Positions 43,564 to 52,932 are shown, numbered from the stretch's first letter. The stretch is 64,000 nt of DNA from an uncultured Bacteroidales bacterium (GCA_902779125.1 CACZAC010000007.1:1-64000), one strand, 5' to 3'. The notes: a model not told the origin generated them from the sequence alone. Numbers and translations: made by a program.

Positions 43564-44700
43564 TTACTTAAACAACTGTTGCGTGAAAATCACCAGATAG
43601 TCGCGCCAGTTGGCCCACTCGTGACCGGCGCCGCTCTCGTGGTAGGTGTAGCGCAGGCGATTCTTGTCGAGCATTTTCCTGAATTCGGCATTGTCCTTGT
43701 AGAGGAAATCCTTTTCACCGATACCCATCCAGTACAGTTTAGGGCGCTGCTTGAATTGGGTAATCAGTTTGGCCTCGATGTCGTCATAAATCTTGCTCTT
43801 GCCGTTGTCCATGCGGTTAATGGCTGGTGAGAACAGTCCGACGTAAGCAAAATCTTCGGGCTGGTTAGCGCTGATATAAAGTGAGTGGTAGCCGCCCATC
43901 GACAAGCCAGCGATGGCGCGGTAACGCTTGGCAGGACGGGTACGGTAGTTATTATCCACCCAGTTCATGATGTCTTTGAAACTTTCCTCAAATGCGCCGT
44001 CCATCCAATGCTTGTGGGCAAATGTGGGTTGCACATTACCTAGGGCACTCATGTTGGAGGCGGCTTGTTCATCAATGTTGCCGTTGGGCATCACGACAAT
44101 CATCGGTTCGGCTTTGCCTTCAGCAATGAGGTTGTCGAGGATTTGTGCTGTACGGCCCTGTTCCAGCCATACCGTTTCATCGCCACCCGAGCCATGCAAG
44201 AGATAGAACACGGGATACTTTTGGCGACTAAGTTCGTAACCTGGCGGCAGATAAATCATCATTCGGCGTGTGGTGCCCAGGGTAGGGGAGTCATACCATA
44301 CGGCTCTGACTTCGCCATGCGGCACGTCGTGAGTAGCCATGGGGCAGTCGCCCTTGGGGTCGAGCACAAAAGTGTTCATTACGCTCTTGACATCACGCAG
44401 CGTGTGGGCGTTCTCGTTGTCGAGCACCTTCATGCCATCGACGAGAAAATAGTACATATACAGGTCTGGTTTCAAGCCGTGCAGGGTAATGCTCCAGGTC
44501 TCATTGCCTTGGCGTTTCATCAGCGTATCCAGGCGCGAGTCAATAATCAGTTGCACGGTATCGGCACCCGGTGCCTTCACTCTGAAGGTCACCGTTCCGT
44601 CCTTGGTAATGTCTGGACTGCTGACAGATGGGGCAAACTGCCCTTGAGCGCTCAATGTGAGCACCACTAGCGTAAAAATCAAGAGGAAATAGCGTTTCAT
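43564..44700 (-). CDS. Exported esterase with N-terminal E-set domain (CE1-like)
   Basis: A 378-residue protein with a signal peptide (MKRYFLLIFTLVVLTLSAQG). The N-terminal carbohydrate-type E-set domain (about 25-115) ends FVLDPKGDCPM. The alpha/beta-hydrolase esterase domain carries YPVFYLLHGSGGDETVW and the nucleophile elbow GLSMGGYHSL, with the expected C-terminal His in the AGHEWANWRDYL segment. It resembles feruloyl or acetyl esterases acting on plant or host glycans; substrate is not determined. It has its own promoter. Confidence 0.88.
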   Translation of the reverse strand: MKRYFLLIFTLVVLTLSAQGQFAPSVSSPDITKDGTVTFRVKAPGADTVQLIIDSRLDTLMKRQGNETWSITLHGLKPDLYMYYFLVDGMKVLDNENAHTLRDVKSVMNTFVLDPKGDCPMATHDVPHGEVRAVWYDSPTLGTTRRMMIYLPPGYELSRQKYPVFYLLHGSGGDETVWLEQGRTAQILDNLIAEGKAEPMIVVMPNGNIDEQAASNMSALGNVQPTFAHKHWMDGAFEESFKDIMNWVDNNYRTRPAKRYRAIAGLSMGGYHSLYISANQPEDFAYVGLFSPAINRMDNGKSKIYDDIEAKLITQFKQRPKLYWMGIGEKDFLYKDNAEFRKMLDKNRLRYTYHESGAGHEWANWRDYLVIFTQQLFK

Positions 44701-44725
44701 AATAAAGTCAGTTGAATTGTTTCGG

Positions 44726-44756
44726 CAAATTTACATCAATTGCCCCGTAATTCAAA
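44726..44756 (-). promoter_or_regulatory. Promoter of the esterase gene
   Basis: Minus-strand TTTG (44753-44756), a 19-nt spacer and TAAATTTG (44726-44733). Its upper half lies in the loop of the terminator hairpin of the preceding gene. Confidence 0.6.
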
Positions 44757-44773
44757 ATGATTGCGGGGCAATT
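44738..44773 (-). terminator. Terminator hairpin of the DUF169 gene
   Basis: AATTGCCCCG / CGGGGCAATT, a perfect 10-bp stem, 18 bases past the DUF169 stop. It overlaps the esterase promoter. Confidence 0.65.
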
Positions 44774-44791
44774 CACATTATATAACATGTT

Positions 44792-45496
44792 TTACAGGCG
44801 TGCCTTGACACGTTCCCAGGCGTGGGAACCGAACAGGAAACACTCCCTCATCGTACCTGTCATCACCTTGAAGCGGCTCATTGGAACGGTGAAACTCAAT
44901 TCGTCTTTGCCTACCCAGGGGCGTACCGACGGGTCGAACAGTCCGAGAAAGCAGCGATGACCACCGCGAGAGTTCTCGACCACGGCCATCGATACCACCG
45001 TACTGCAACCTGACCCGAATTGAGCAACCACGGCATCTGCCTCGTTGCTGTCATAGAATGCCCATCCGCACAGCCCCGACAGTGCGTCGGGAGTGGCGTA
45101 GAACATCACGCCCTCAAACCCCTCGAGTGACTCTGCTTGGTCTGCCCTTATAAAGTTCAGGTAGCGTTTGGTGGCGCGGGGCATTTCCAGATTCTTGACA
45201 TAGTCGGCAACCATCTCGGGCGTGCGTTTGTATTTTTCGGTCAACGACACGAAGTTAGGTACCCGCTCGGGCATATCGCTGAAGCCTGTGTACAATTTGC
45301 CGCCACCACAGCCGATGACATCGGTACTTAGCGCCACTGGCGTACCTTCACGCGCTGCCTGCAACCCCTTGAAAAAGCATCCCCCGATTTTGGCTGTCTG
45401 TGCCACTGGCGTGTCGCTATAGCCGAACAACAAGGGCAACTGTGCGTTATCACCGAACGCTTCCCGATAATTCTCAATAAACTCCTTCAATTCCAT
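44792..45496 (-). CDS. DUF169 family protein
   Basis: A 234-residue soluble protein with the DUF169 pattern: LPLLFGYSDTPVA, GCFFKGLQAAREGTPVALSTDVIGCGGGKLYTGF, FVSLTEKYKRTPEMVADYV and a C-terminal FKVMTGTMRECFLFGSHAW. Conserved Cys residues in IGCGGGKLYTG are notable. The family's role is unknown; it is common in anaerobes. It is transcribed divergently from the small DUF6440-like gene. Confidence 0.85.
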   Translation of the reverse strand: MELKEFIENYREAFGDNAQLPLLFGYSDTPVAQTAKIGGCFFKGLQAAREGTPVALSTDVIGCGGGKLYTGFSDMPERVPNFVSLTEKYKRTPEMVADYVKNLEMPRATKRYLNFIRADQAESLEGFEGVMFYATPDALSGLCGWAFYDSNEADAVVAQFGSGCSTVVSMAVVENSRGGHRCFLGLFDPSVRPWVGKDELSFTVPMSRFKVMTGTMRECFLFGSHAWERVKARL

Positions 45497-45535
45497 ATTG
45501 CATCCTTCCTGTTTTGGTTAGTCCATAAATCATTG

Positions 45536-45573
45536 CAAATATAAGTATTATTTCCAAATAATGATTATCTTTG
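45536..45573. promoter_or_regulatory. Divergent -7 boxes for DUF169 and DUF6440-like genes
   Basis: TATATTTG on the minus strand (45536-45543) and TATCTTTG on the plus strand (45566-45573), only 22 bases apart. Their -33 regions must overlap, so the two genes may be co-controlled. Confidence 0.5.
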
Positions 45574-45604
45574 CAGTATCAAGTAATAAAAACAATTATA
45601 ACGT

Positions 45605-45799
45605 ATGGGCAAGGAACCGAAAAGATTTGTATGGCGAGACAGGGAGATGAAAGGTATCTGCAACGAGGCAATAGTTATTGTTGACACCGTGACCGGCGTG
45701 AACTACCTTTTTGTGACTCGAGGAAATGGTGCCGGATTGACCCCATTGATTGACGAGAACGGCAAACCTATCGTCACCCGAGTCATCGTCGAGGACTAA
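45605..45799 (+). CDS. Small DUF6440-like protein
   Basis: A 64-residue protein, MGKEPKRFVWRDREMKG..., with the compact motif VDTVTGVNYLF and GAGLTPLIDENGKP characteristic of short DUF6440-type proteins. No signal peptide. Role unknown. The gene has its own promoter box and a strong terminator, supporting expression as a monocistronic unit despite its size. Confidence 0.78.
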   Translation: MGKEPKRFVWRDREMKGICNEAIVIVDTVTGVNYLFVTRGNGAGLTPLIDENGKPIVTRVIVED

Positions 45800-45823
45800 G
45801 TATTGACATTGATAGTTTAAACG

Positions 45824-45861
45824 AGATAGCACGAGCCGATATTTGCAGGCTCGTGCTATCT
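45824..45861. terminator. Terminator between DUF6440-like and dcu genes
   Basis: AGATAGCACGAGCC / GGCTCGTGCTATCT, a 14-bp perfect stem with a 10-base loop, followed by TTAGTCTTG on the plus strand. It probably serves both convergent genes. Confidence 0.75.
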
Positions 45862-45911
45862 TAGTCTTGAGTGTGATATTTCTCTAGTCACTCATATTCA
45901 ATCCCTAAGGT

Positions 45912-47375
45912 TTAAATCCAACCCATGGAGTGGTAGAGGAAGGCAATGAGGTAGCCGGCTACACATGCCACAATGGTGTGAACCAGACCAGGCATCATGA
46001 ACGAGTGGTTCAACAGGTACTTGCCGATGACGGTAGTGCCCGTGCGGTCGAAGTTCACGGTAGCGATATCCGAGGGATAGTTGGGGATAAAGAAGTAGCC
46101 GTAAACCGAGGGTAACACGCCCAGCAGAATCCAGCCGTCAATGCCAAGTCCATAGGCAAGCGGCAGCATGGAAACGACCACAGCACCCTGGGAGTTGACG
46201 AGCACCGAAACCAGGAAGAAGGCAAAGGCAATCGACCACGGGTAATGCTCTACCATGCCTGCCAGCATCTCCTGTATCTCGCCTAGATAGTTAGCGAAGT
46301 AGGTGTCGGCGAGCCAAGCGATACCATAGATGGCGACAACGGCAACCATACCGCTCTGCCAAACGGGACCAGAGATGGCCTTTTTGGGCTTTGCCTTGCA
46401 GAAAATAATCATCAACGCAGCAGCGGTAATCATCACAATCTGGATGACGAGGTTCATTTTTAATGGAGTGGGATGCGTTTTGGTCAAGCCTTCAACAGCG
46501 ATGCCCAACTTGGCCAACTGGTCGGCAGTGATGGTCACACGCGAGCCGATGAGTTCAACGGTGGCATCACCATCAATGGCTTTGATGGTGTCGTAAGCAG
46601 GCAACAGGTCTTGGAAGATAGCAAAGAACACAATCACCAACAGGGCGCCGAAGAAGATATATACGGCGCGCTTGCTCTCGGGAGCAATCTTCTTGTCGAG
46701 GGTGGTGGCATTGCTTCCGTAGATGTACTCTCGCTGGGCCGGGTCGGCAATCTTTTTCTGGAACTCGGGATCCTTATCCAGGTCTTTACCACGCTTATAG
46801 GAAGCAATCGAGGCGACTATGATACCCAGCAGACAGGCGGGAATGGTCACCATCAGCACCTGTGGGATGGTAACATTATAGCCGTTAGAGCCCGAGATGG
46901 TGATAAATGCCACGACAGCAGCAGCGATGGGCGAACAGGTGATACCAATCTGGGATGCGATACTTGCGATACCGCAAGGGCGCTCTGGACGAATGCCTTT
47001 CTTGATGGCGATGTCGCAGATAATGGGCATCAGCGTGTAAACAACGTGACCCGTACCAACGAGCACCGTCAGGAAGAAGGTGCACAGCGGAGCAAGGAAG
47101 GTGATGCGGTCGGGATGCTTACGCAGCATCTTCTCTGCCAACTGGATGAGCCAGTCCATACCGCCCGAGGCCTGCATGATACCAGCGCAGGTGACGGCGG
47201 CGATGATAATGTAAATCACGTCGGTAGGCGGATTACCCGGTTTCATACCGAAGCCAAACACAAGGATAGCCAAACCGATGCCCGAAATGGCACCTAGGGC
47301 AAGGCTACCGTATCGCGAGCCGAGCCACAATGCGCCCAGCACGATACAGAGTTGAATGATCATAATTAATGACAT
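45912..47375 (-). CDS. Anaerobic C4-dicarboxylate transporter (Dcu family)
   Basis: A 487-residue inner-membrane transporter with 11-12 predicted helices. The Dcu signature includes GIGLAILVFGFGMKPGNPPTDVIYIIIAAVTCAGIMQASGG and FLTVLVGTGHVVYTLMPIICDIAIKKGIRPERP. It exchanges fumarate, aspartate or malate for succinate during anaerobic fumarate respiration. The loop around 210-330 is longer than in E. coli DcuB. It is downstream of the porin gene, separated by 53 bases containing a short heptad array. Confidence 0.9.
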   Translation of the reverse strand: MSLIMIIQLCIVLGALWLGSRYGSLALGAISGIGLAILVFGFGMKPGNPPTDVIYIIIAAVTCAGIMQASGGMDWLIQLAEKMLRKHPDRITFLAPLCTFFLTVLVGTGHVVYTLMPIICDIAIKKGIRPERPCGIASIASQIGITCSPIAAAVVAFITISGSNGYNVTIPQVLMVTIPACLLGIIVASIASYKRGKDLDKDPEFQKKIADPAQREYIYGSNATTLDKKIAPESKRAVYIFFGALLVIVFFAIFQDLLPAYDTIKAIDGDATVELIGSRVTITADQLAKLGIAVEGLTKTHPTPLKMNLVIQIVMITAAALMIIFCKAKPKKAISGPVWQSGMVAVVAIYGIAWLADTYFANYLGEIQEMLAGMVEHYPWSIAFAFFLVSVLVNSQGAVVVSMLPLAYGLGIDGWILLGVLPSVYGYFFIPNYPSDIATVNFDRTGTTVIGKYLLNHSFMMPGLVHTIVACVAGYLIAFLYHSMGWI

Positions 47376-47389
47376 GTCGTTTTGTTTTT

Positions 47390-47414
47390 TAGTTGCTAGT
47401 TGCTAGTCACTAGC
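47390..47414. repeat. Short heptad array between porin and dcu genes
   Basis: TAGTTGC, TAGTTGC, TAGTCAC: three AGTT-orientation units. Confidence 0.6.
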
Positions 47415-47428
47415 TGTATGGTTTATAA

Positions 47429-48556
47429 TTAATAGCGAATGGAGACTTGAACAAACACGGTGCTGTAGTCGGGTTTGGCAAGTGCGCGGTCGTGGGTAAA
47501 GCAATACTCGGTCTGCACTTCAAGGTACTTGCAGAAGCGGTAGTTAAGACCCACCTCATAGTTGGTCTTGGCCGCCACGCTCGAAGCAGTGGGGCGGTAC
47601 AGGTCATAGCGCGCCTTGGCCATCAGTTTGTCCTTTACCACCGGCACGATGGCGAGGGCATATATACCGTCGCTCTTGTCGTTGGCAACCTCGTTACCGT
47701 TCTTGTCGGTATAGGTTTTGATAGTGAGGTCGTTGGCATCAGCAGCCTTCTGGTAGGTGGTGGCGAAGCCGCGACCTGTCGAGTGGATATACTCGGTGCG
47801 CAACTGCAGGTCGCCTTTCTTGTACTCGGCACTGAAAGCATAGCGATGCTGGCGCAGGCTCACGGTCTGGCCGCCTCCCTTACGGGCGAAGGAGCCCTCC
47901 CAGCCGAAGGCGCCGATACGCATGCCCGCGATGGGCATAACCCAAGCGCCGCCGATGATGTCCTTGCGCTCATCCACGTCCTTGACATTGATGCCCTGGC
48001 CATTGAATACGCCCACCTGGTAGTGCAACAGGTTACGTCCGCTGCTGGTCTTGAGGAAATCGCCCTGGAACTGCAGACCGATGTCACGGCCATTGCTTGC
48101 ATGCATACCCGTGCGGTCGCTGAAGCCAGCCAACTTGCTGACGGGCTGCGAATAACCCATGAAGCCCTGGTCAATGGGATTCATCGGATTCTCGTAGGTG
48201 AACGGGCGTTTGAACTGACCAAATTTCACGCGGAAGAACTCCAGTTTCTGCCATTCCATGAAGTAGTCCACCAGTCTGGGGCTACTGCCCAGTGTTGTGG
48301 GATTGCCATTGATTTGGCCCTGGATTTTATAATAGAAATCATCTAGGATACGGCCCTCGATTGATGCCCTGACAAGCCTCAGGTCAAACGAGTTGCTGTT
48401 ACCGCTATCTTGGAATGTGGCTTGATAAGAGGCCATGGCGAAGCCGCTGAATTTGGGCGGTGTAAAAAGCTGTTTCTTGCCACTCTGCTCCTGTGCCAGC
48501 ATGGGCAACAGTATAATGGATGCAAGGAGCGTAATAAAAAGTCGTTTTGTCATCAT
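47429..48556 (-). CDS. OprO/OprP-type outer-membrane porin
   Basis: A 375-residue protein with a signal peptide (MMTKRLFITLLASIILLPMLAQ), then an amphipathic beta-barrel ending in a C-terminal aromatic/charged strand (VQVSIRY). Features such as YYKIQGQINGNPTTLGSSPRLVDYFMEWQ and VKFGQFKRPFTYENPMNPIDQGFMG fit the phosphate-selective porin O/P family. In Bacteroidetes these often act as general anion porins. Being just upstream of the Dcu gene, it may pass dicarboxylates across the outer membrane (inference). A TATATTTG -7 box lies at 48595-48602. Confidence 0.87.
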   Translation of the reverse strand: MMTKRLFITLLASIILLPMLAQEQSGKKQLFTPPKFSGFAMASYQATFQDSGNSNSFDLRLVRASIEGRILDDFYYKIQGQINGNPTTLGSSPRLVDYFMEWQKLEFFRVKFGQFKRPFTYENPMNPIDQGFMGYSQPVSKLAGFSDRTGMHASNGRDIGLQFQGDFLKTSSGRNLLHYQVGVFNGQGINVKDVDERKDIIGGAWVMPIAGMRIGAFGWEGSFARKGGGQTVSLRQHRYAFSAEYKKGDLQLRTEYIHSTGRGFATTYQKAADANDLTIKTYTDKNGNEVANDKSDGIYALAIVPVVKDKLMAKARYDLYRPTASSVAAKTNYEVGLNYRFCKYLEVQTEYCFTHDRALAKPDYSTVFVQVSIRY

Positions 48557-48594
48557 GTTAATGAGTTTTTTAAGGGTTAATTTTCATTTCGGCA

Positions 48595-48602
48595 CAAATA
48601 TA
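48595..48602 (-). promoter_or_regulatory. -7 box for the porin-dcu pair
   Basis: TATATTTG on the minus strand, 39 bases before the porin ATG; no clear -33 box. Confidence 0.45.
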
Positions 48603-48708
48603 GCCATTTTCTTTAAAAACATCACCATAATCCGTTGTTTTTTCCTAAGAATCCTTAGTTTTTTAAATATTAAGGTCGAATTGCCCATGTTTTCTGCATC
48701 TTATTTCG

Positions 48709-48736
48709 TTGTGTCAATAAATTGTAATTACCTTTG
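48709..48736 (+). promoter_or_regulatory. Promoter of the repeat-protein gene
   Basis: TTG (48709-48711), a 17-nt spacer (short) and TACCTTTG (48729-48736). Confidence 0.5.
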
Positions 48737-48764
48737 CAATGACAAAACTTAACAGTTGGAAAAT

Positions 48765-49211
48765 ATGGAACATTTAATGCGAAATATAATCAAGGTTGTC
48801 TTGACTCTGCTTCTTTTTATCGTTGTGAGTGGAGCACAGATGGGACAGGCTCAGACGATACGTGACAAGAACAACTCGATGATAGCCAGAATCGAACATG
48901 ACGGCACCGTGAGGAACAGCAGCAATTCTTACGTTGCCCGCATCGGCAGCAATGGCGACATCCGTGACAGCAGCAATAGGTTGATTGGAACCATTAGCAG
49001 CGACGGAACCGTGCGTGACAACAATAATTCTTTTATCGGTAAAATCGAGAGCGATGGCACCGTGCGCAACCGCAACAATTCCTATATGGGACGAATCTAT
49101 CAAGACGGCACTGTCAGGGACAGCAGCAATAGTACCATTGGCTACGCAAAGGATGTTCCCGTGCAATATGCTGCCATCTATTTCTTTTTTGACCTCATCA
49201 CAGCAAAATGA
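48765..49211 (+). CDS. Exported small repeat protein (beta-flower-like)
   Basis: The start is ATG 48765 or, more convincing for a signal peptide, ATG 48777 (MRNIIKVVLTLLLFIVVSGAQMGQAQ); a TTG at 48756 also opens the frame. Mature protein: about six copies of a 17-residue unit, of the form IRDSSNRLIGTISSDGTV. Such short Asp-Gly-Thr-Val repeats suggest a closed beta-structure like the 5-fold beta-flower proteins described from Bacteroides, but I cannot confirm the assignment. Probably periplasmic. No neighbours hint at function. Confidence 0.75.
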   Translation: MEHLMRNIIKVVLTLLLFIVVSGAQMGQAQTIRDKNNSMIARIEHDGTVRNSSNSYVARIGSNGDIRDSSNRLIGTISSDGTVRDNNNSFIGKIESDGTVRNRNNSYMGRIYQDGTVRDSSNSTIGYAKDVPVQYAAIYFFFDLITAK

Positions 49212-49291
49212 TGTTAAGCCTTGGAGCACTTTATCCCATAGTGCTTGAAATGGTGGTTTTCTGTAGGGTTAGAAATTTTGAGCAATTTTTA

Positions 49292-49323
49292 TTTGCTGGA
49301 TGAAAGGTTTGTGTGTATATTTG
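49292..49323 (+). promoter_or_regulatory. Promoter of the sorted secreted protein
   Basis: TTTG (49292-49295), a 20-nt spacer and TATATTTG (49316-49323). Confidence 0.65.
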
Positions 49324-49373
49324 CAAATATTCTTAATTAGTTTTCATTTTTAACATTAACAACCATCTCAATT

Positions 49374-50951
49374 ATGAAGAAAATTGCTCTTTTATTATTT
49401 GCTGCTGTCTTGTCGATGGCGGTAAACGCATACCAGGTGCAAACCGTGCAATTGCCCAAGCCTGCCCAAGGCAAGGCACACCCCACCTTCAATGCACCTC
49501 GTGCCGAATTCTCCCCCTCATTGAGGGCGGGAACCCCAAAACTCAACGATGCAGCCGTGACACCTCCCGCCACACTCGAAACCCAGCGCTATCGCTTGAA
49601 TGCCTATATCTTTGACGGCTCAAGTTGGGAAGTGGTGGACCGCATGTTGCAGATTGGTATTGACGGCAGCGACGTCTACTTGCAGGGCTTCAGCGTCTAT
49701 ATGCCCGAGGCTTGGATTAAGGGAACGCTAAATGAAGACTTCACTCAAGTCACCTTCCCCTCTCAGTACTTCGGCAGCCTGTACGGCAACGACCTCTATT
49801 TCTACCCGGTGTCGCCAACAGAAGATGGATATGTGCCTATCGATGCTGTGTTCAACTTCGATGAGCGTGCTGATGTCTTTTTCCTGGACCAGGAGCAGGT
49901 ATGTTACATCCTTGAGAATGCTTATGCCGACCATGTGGGTTGGTACTATATGTATGACAGTGAGATGTCCATCACGCCCGATGCCAATACCGTTGAGGTA
50001 CCCGAAGGTCTGGAGACCCAGCCTTATTTGCTGACAGGTTTCTACATGGGCTATTATGAAGACATCGGTGAATGGTTCGAAGGTGAGCCTCTGATGCTTG
50101 TTGCCCAAGTGGGCTTTGATGGCGACGACATCTATGTGCAGGGTCTGTGCTCTTATCTGCCCAAAGCGTGGGTAAAAGGTCATCGCGAGGGTGACAGCTA
50201 TGTCTTTGACAATGGCCAGTACTTCGGTCCGTTCGTGTTCGGTGGCGAAGTTTATCCGCTTTATTTCATGGGCTGCACTCCCGAGACCAACGACGCCGAG
50301 CTGTTTACCTTGACGCCCGATCCCGAGACAGGAGCCCTTGTTCCTGAGCAGTGGTATGGCATCTGCGCCGACGCTGTGGAAGTGAATTGGTATGACTTGT
50401 TGGGTCATGTCATGCTCACGCCGATGGCTGACGAACCTGCTGTTCCCGCTGACCCCAGTGTGGCGTATTACGAGTACTATGATGAAGATGAATTTGGCTT
50501 CTTGGTTCTCGACATTCCCGTGACCGACGTTGATGGCAAGCCCCTGTTGATTGACAAGCTGGGCTATCAGCTTTTCTGCGACTATGGCGAGGGCGCCGAG
50601 CCTTACATCTTCTGGGCCGATATCTATGGCTTAGAAGATGACCAGACAGTCATCCCCTATACCTTCAACGACGACATGAACTTCCTGGTGGGCGGTCAGC
50701 TGGTAGTGGTTTACTTTATTGGTCCTGACATCCAGCGCATCGGTGTTCAGAGCGTTTATGAGGGTGGAGGCGAGACCAATCTTTCAGAAATTGGCTGGTA
50801 TGACCTCAACACGACTTCAATCACCTCAATTACAGCTGATGACAACAAGTCAGTTGAGTACTATAACCTGATGGGCCGTCGTGTCGATGCCGCTAACCTG
50901 ACCCCCGGCATCTATGTGACCAGCGATGGCCGCAAGATTCTTGTCAAGTGA
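49374..50951 (+). CDS. Secreted protein with C-terminal sorting-type domain
   Basis: A 525-residue protein with a signal peptide (MKKIALLLFAAVLSMAVNA). Two related beta-rich modules are visible: VYLQGFSVYMPEAWIKG (about 95-120) and VQGLCSYLPKAWVKG (about 255-275), each with RYR/PYLL-like starts and an FGxxY pattern, so an internal duplication. The C-terminus (SVEYYNLMGRRVDAANLTPGIYVTSDGRKILVK) matches the Bacteroidetes T9SS type A-like sorting signal pattern. No catalytic motif is recognised. Whether this species has a working type IX system cannot be told from the window. Confidence 0.82.
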   Translation: MKKIALLLFAAVLSMAVNAYQVQTVQLPKPAQGKAHPTFNAPRAEFSPSLRAGTPKLNDAAVTPPATLETQRYRLNAYIFDGSSWEVVDRMLQIGIDGSDVYLQGFSVYMPEAWIKGTLNEDFTQVTFPSQYFGSLYGNDLYFYPVSPTEDGYVPIDAVFNFDERADVFFLDQEQVCYILENAYADHVGWYYMYDSEMSITPDANTVEVPEGLETQPYLLTGFYMGYYEDIGEWFEGEPLMLVAQVGFDGDDIYVQGLCSYLPKAWVKGHREGDSYVFDNGQYFGPFVFGGEVYPLYFMGCTPETNDAELFTLTPDPETGALVPEQWYGICADAVEVNWYDLLGHVMLTPMADEPAVPADPSVAYYEYYDEDEFGFLVLDIPVTDVDGKPLLIDKLGYQLFCDYGEGAEPYIFWADIYGLEDDQTVIPYTFNDDMNFLVGGQLVVVYFIGPDIQRIGVQSVYEGGGETNLSEIGWYDLNTTSITSITADDNKSVEYYNLMGRRVDAANLTPGIYVTSDGRKILVK

Positions 50952-50976
50952 TTTGACTTAACAACGTGAAATATAA

Positions 50977-51009
50977 CAGCCCCTGTTGCAGTTCATGTAG
51001 CAGGGGCTG
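50977..51009 (+). terminator. Terminator of the sorted protein gene
   Basis: CAGCCCCTG / CAGGGGCTG stem (50977-50985 and 51001-51009) with a 15-base loop; A/T-rich flank but no T-run. Confidence 0.6.
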
Positions 51010-51023
51010 ATTGTGAAAGATTA

Positions 51024-51055
51024 TTTGCTTCTGTCGGGAATAATTCATAAATTTG
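51024..51055 (+). promoter_or_regulatory. Promoter of the BspA-like gene
   Basis: TTTG (51024-51027), a 20-nt spacer and TAAATTTG (51048-51055). Confidence 0.65.
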
Positions 51056-51090
51056 CGGTCGAGAAACCAATCTAGATATAGAATTTGAAT

Positions 51091-52932
51091 ATGAAAACCA
51101 GACAATTGCTGAAATGCTTGATGGTGTTGCTGCTCACTGTGGCAACCGTGATGCCTGCCACTGCACAGTATGGTAGCCGTGGAGACAAGCGCTATCGTGA
51201 CCGTTACAGCCGCGCCGACTCCTATGGCGACGTCGTTGAAGTGCGCCTGAACAATCCCGGCACCCTTGAGGAGAAGGTGCCCGCTGGCATGGTGGAAAAG
51301 GTGCGCCTGCTGCATGTTGAGGGTCCAATGGACTCTAAGGACTTTGAGTTCATCAAGAAACTGTGTAAGCGTTCGCGTTGTGTCGATAACCACGACCGCA
51401 AAGTCGATAACTACCTCGACTTGGAATTGGAGCGTGCACGCATCATGAGTGCTGGCACCAAAGGATTGTTTGGCAACAATGGTGAACGCGATGTGCTGGG
51501 AGATGCCTTGGCTCATTGCAGTCACCTGCGCTCCATCGTGCTGCCCGAGCGCACCAAGCGCATCGGCAATGGCGCCCTGCGTGGATGCAGCGACCTTGAA
51601 GAGGTCATCATGCCGTCAACAGTGAGGACCATTGGCGATAATGCCTTCAGCAATTGCAATAAGTTGGAATATATCATGCTGAGTGAGGGACTGGAAAGCA
51701 TTGGTGAAGAATGCTTTAGTTCTTGCTCTCGTTTGAAATCCATCACCCTGCCGCGCTCCCTCACCGAAATCGGCGACAAAGCCTTTCAGGAAACTGGCTT
51801 GCAGCGTGTGAACCTGCCTAGAGGACTGATGACGCTAGGCGCTGCAGCATTCGATGAAACGCCGCTCATCCTGCTCGACTTGCCCGCTTCGGCCAAGATT
51901 GTGGACAACAACCTGGGTACGATGAAGAAACTGGAAGAAATCACTGTTGAGAACGGCAGCCGTTATTACACCTACGAAGACGGAGTGCTCTATGACAACA
52001 CGGGACAAGTGCTGTTGTGCTGCCCTGCTGCACGCACGGGCTCTTTCGTCGTTCCCGATGGCGTGGAAGCAATTGCTTGGAATGCTTTTGCCTACTCGCA
52101 ACTCTCTAGCGTCGATATCACCGACGGTGTGACAACAATCGGCTCGTCGGCTTTTTATAATTGCCCCCAGTTGCGCACTGTCAACATTCCTGGCAGCGTC
52201 AAGGAAATCGGCGGGGCGGCATTTTATGGCTGTAGCCATTTGCAGCAAGTGGATTTAGCTCAAGTTAGAAAGCTTGGCAAAAGGGCGTTCCAGGACTGCA
52301 AGGCTCTGGGAACGGTCATCGCCGAGAATTTAGGTGTTGTGCCCCAATCGGCCTTTGAGAGTTGCACGGCGCTCACTTCGGTCAAGTTGTCGTCTGATAT
52401 CAACACTATCGGTGAACACGCCTTCAAGAATTGCAAGGCATTGTCCCAGATTACCTTGCCCGCCATGCTGACAACCCTCAATAAGGAGGCCTTCGAGAAC
52501 TGTGCATTGACTTCACTGAAGTTGCCTGGCTCCTTGGTAACCATCGGTGAGCGGGCGTTCAAGAACTGCAAGGGTTTGACAAGCGTTACCGTACCCGACG
52601 TTTGTGTCACGATTGATAAAGAGGCCTTTCGCGAGTGCTCGTCATTGGCCGAGGTGAATCTTGGCAAGGGTTTGTGCTTCTTGGGTGACAACGCACTGCG
52701 TGAGACCGCCATCACCACACTCGTTATCCCCGAGACTGTGACCGAGATAGGCAAAAAAGTTGCCGAGAAGTGCAAGAGCCTGACACGCATCGAGTGCCAT
52801 GCCGTGTTGCCGCCTAAGCTCAACGCTGTGAGCAACAACAAGGTAGAGTTGCATGTGCCTGCCGAATCGGTAAACGCCTATCGTAGCGCCAAGAACTGGA
52901 AAAACTTCAAAACGATTCTCCCCCTGGAGTGA
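51091..52932 (+). CDS. BspA-type leucine-rich-repeat surface protein
   Basis: A 613-residue protein from ATG 51091 (MKTRQLLKCLMVLLLTVATVMPATAQ signal); a TTG at 51085 adds two residues. An unusual basic segment (about 25-45, RGDKRYRDRYSRAD) precedes a Treponema pallidum/BspA-type LRR_5 array (about 140-600) with units such as TIGDNAFSNCNKLEYIMLSEGLESIGEECFSSC. A break (about 280-315) forms a small non-repeat module. Likely a surface or periplasmic binding protein; no anchor or sorting signal is seen. Confidence 0.87.
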   Translation: MKTRQLLKCLMVLLLTVATVMPATAQYGSRGDKRYRDRYSRADSYGDVVEVRLNNPGTLEEKVPAGMVEKVRLLHVEGPMDSKDFEFIKKLCKRSRCVDNHDRKVDNYLDLELERARIMSAGTKGLFGNNGERDVLGDALAHCSHLRSIVLPERTKRIGNGALRGCSDLEEVIMPSTVRTIGDNAFSNCNKLEYIMLSEGLESIGEECFSSCSRLKSITLPRSLTEIGDKAFQETGLQRVNLPRGLMTLGAAAFDETPLILLDLPASAKIVDNNLGTMKKLEEITVENGSRYYTYEDGVLYDNTGQVLLCCPAARTGSFVVPDGVEAIAWNAFAYSQLSSVDITDGVTTIGSSAFYNCPQLRTVNIPGSVKEIGGAAFYGCSHLQQVDLAQVRKLGKRAFQDCKALGTVIAENLGVVPQSAFESCTALTSVKLSSDINTIGEHAFKNCKALSQITLPAMLTTLNKEAFENCALTSLKLPGSLVTIGERAFKNCKGLTSVTVPDVCVTIDKEAFRECSSLAEVNLGKGLCFLGDNALRETAITTLVIPETVTEIGKKVAEKCKSLTRIECHAVLPPKLNAVSNNKVELHVPAESVNAYRSAKNWKNFKTILPLE

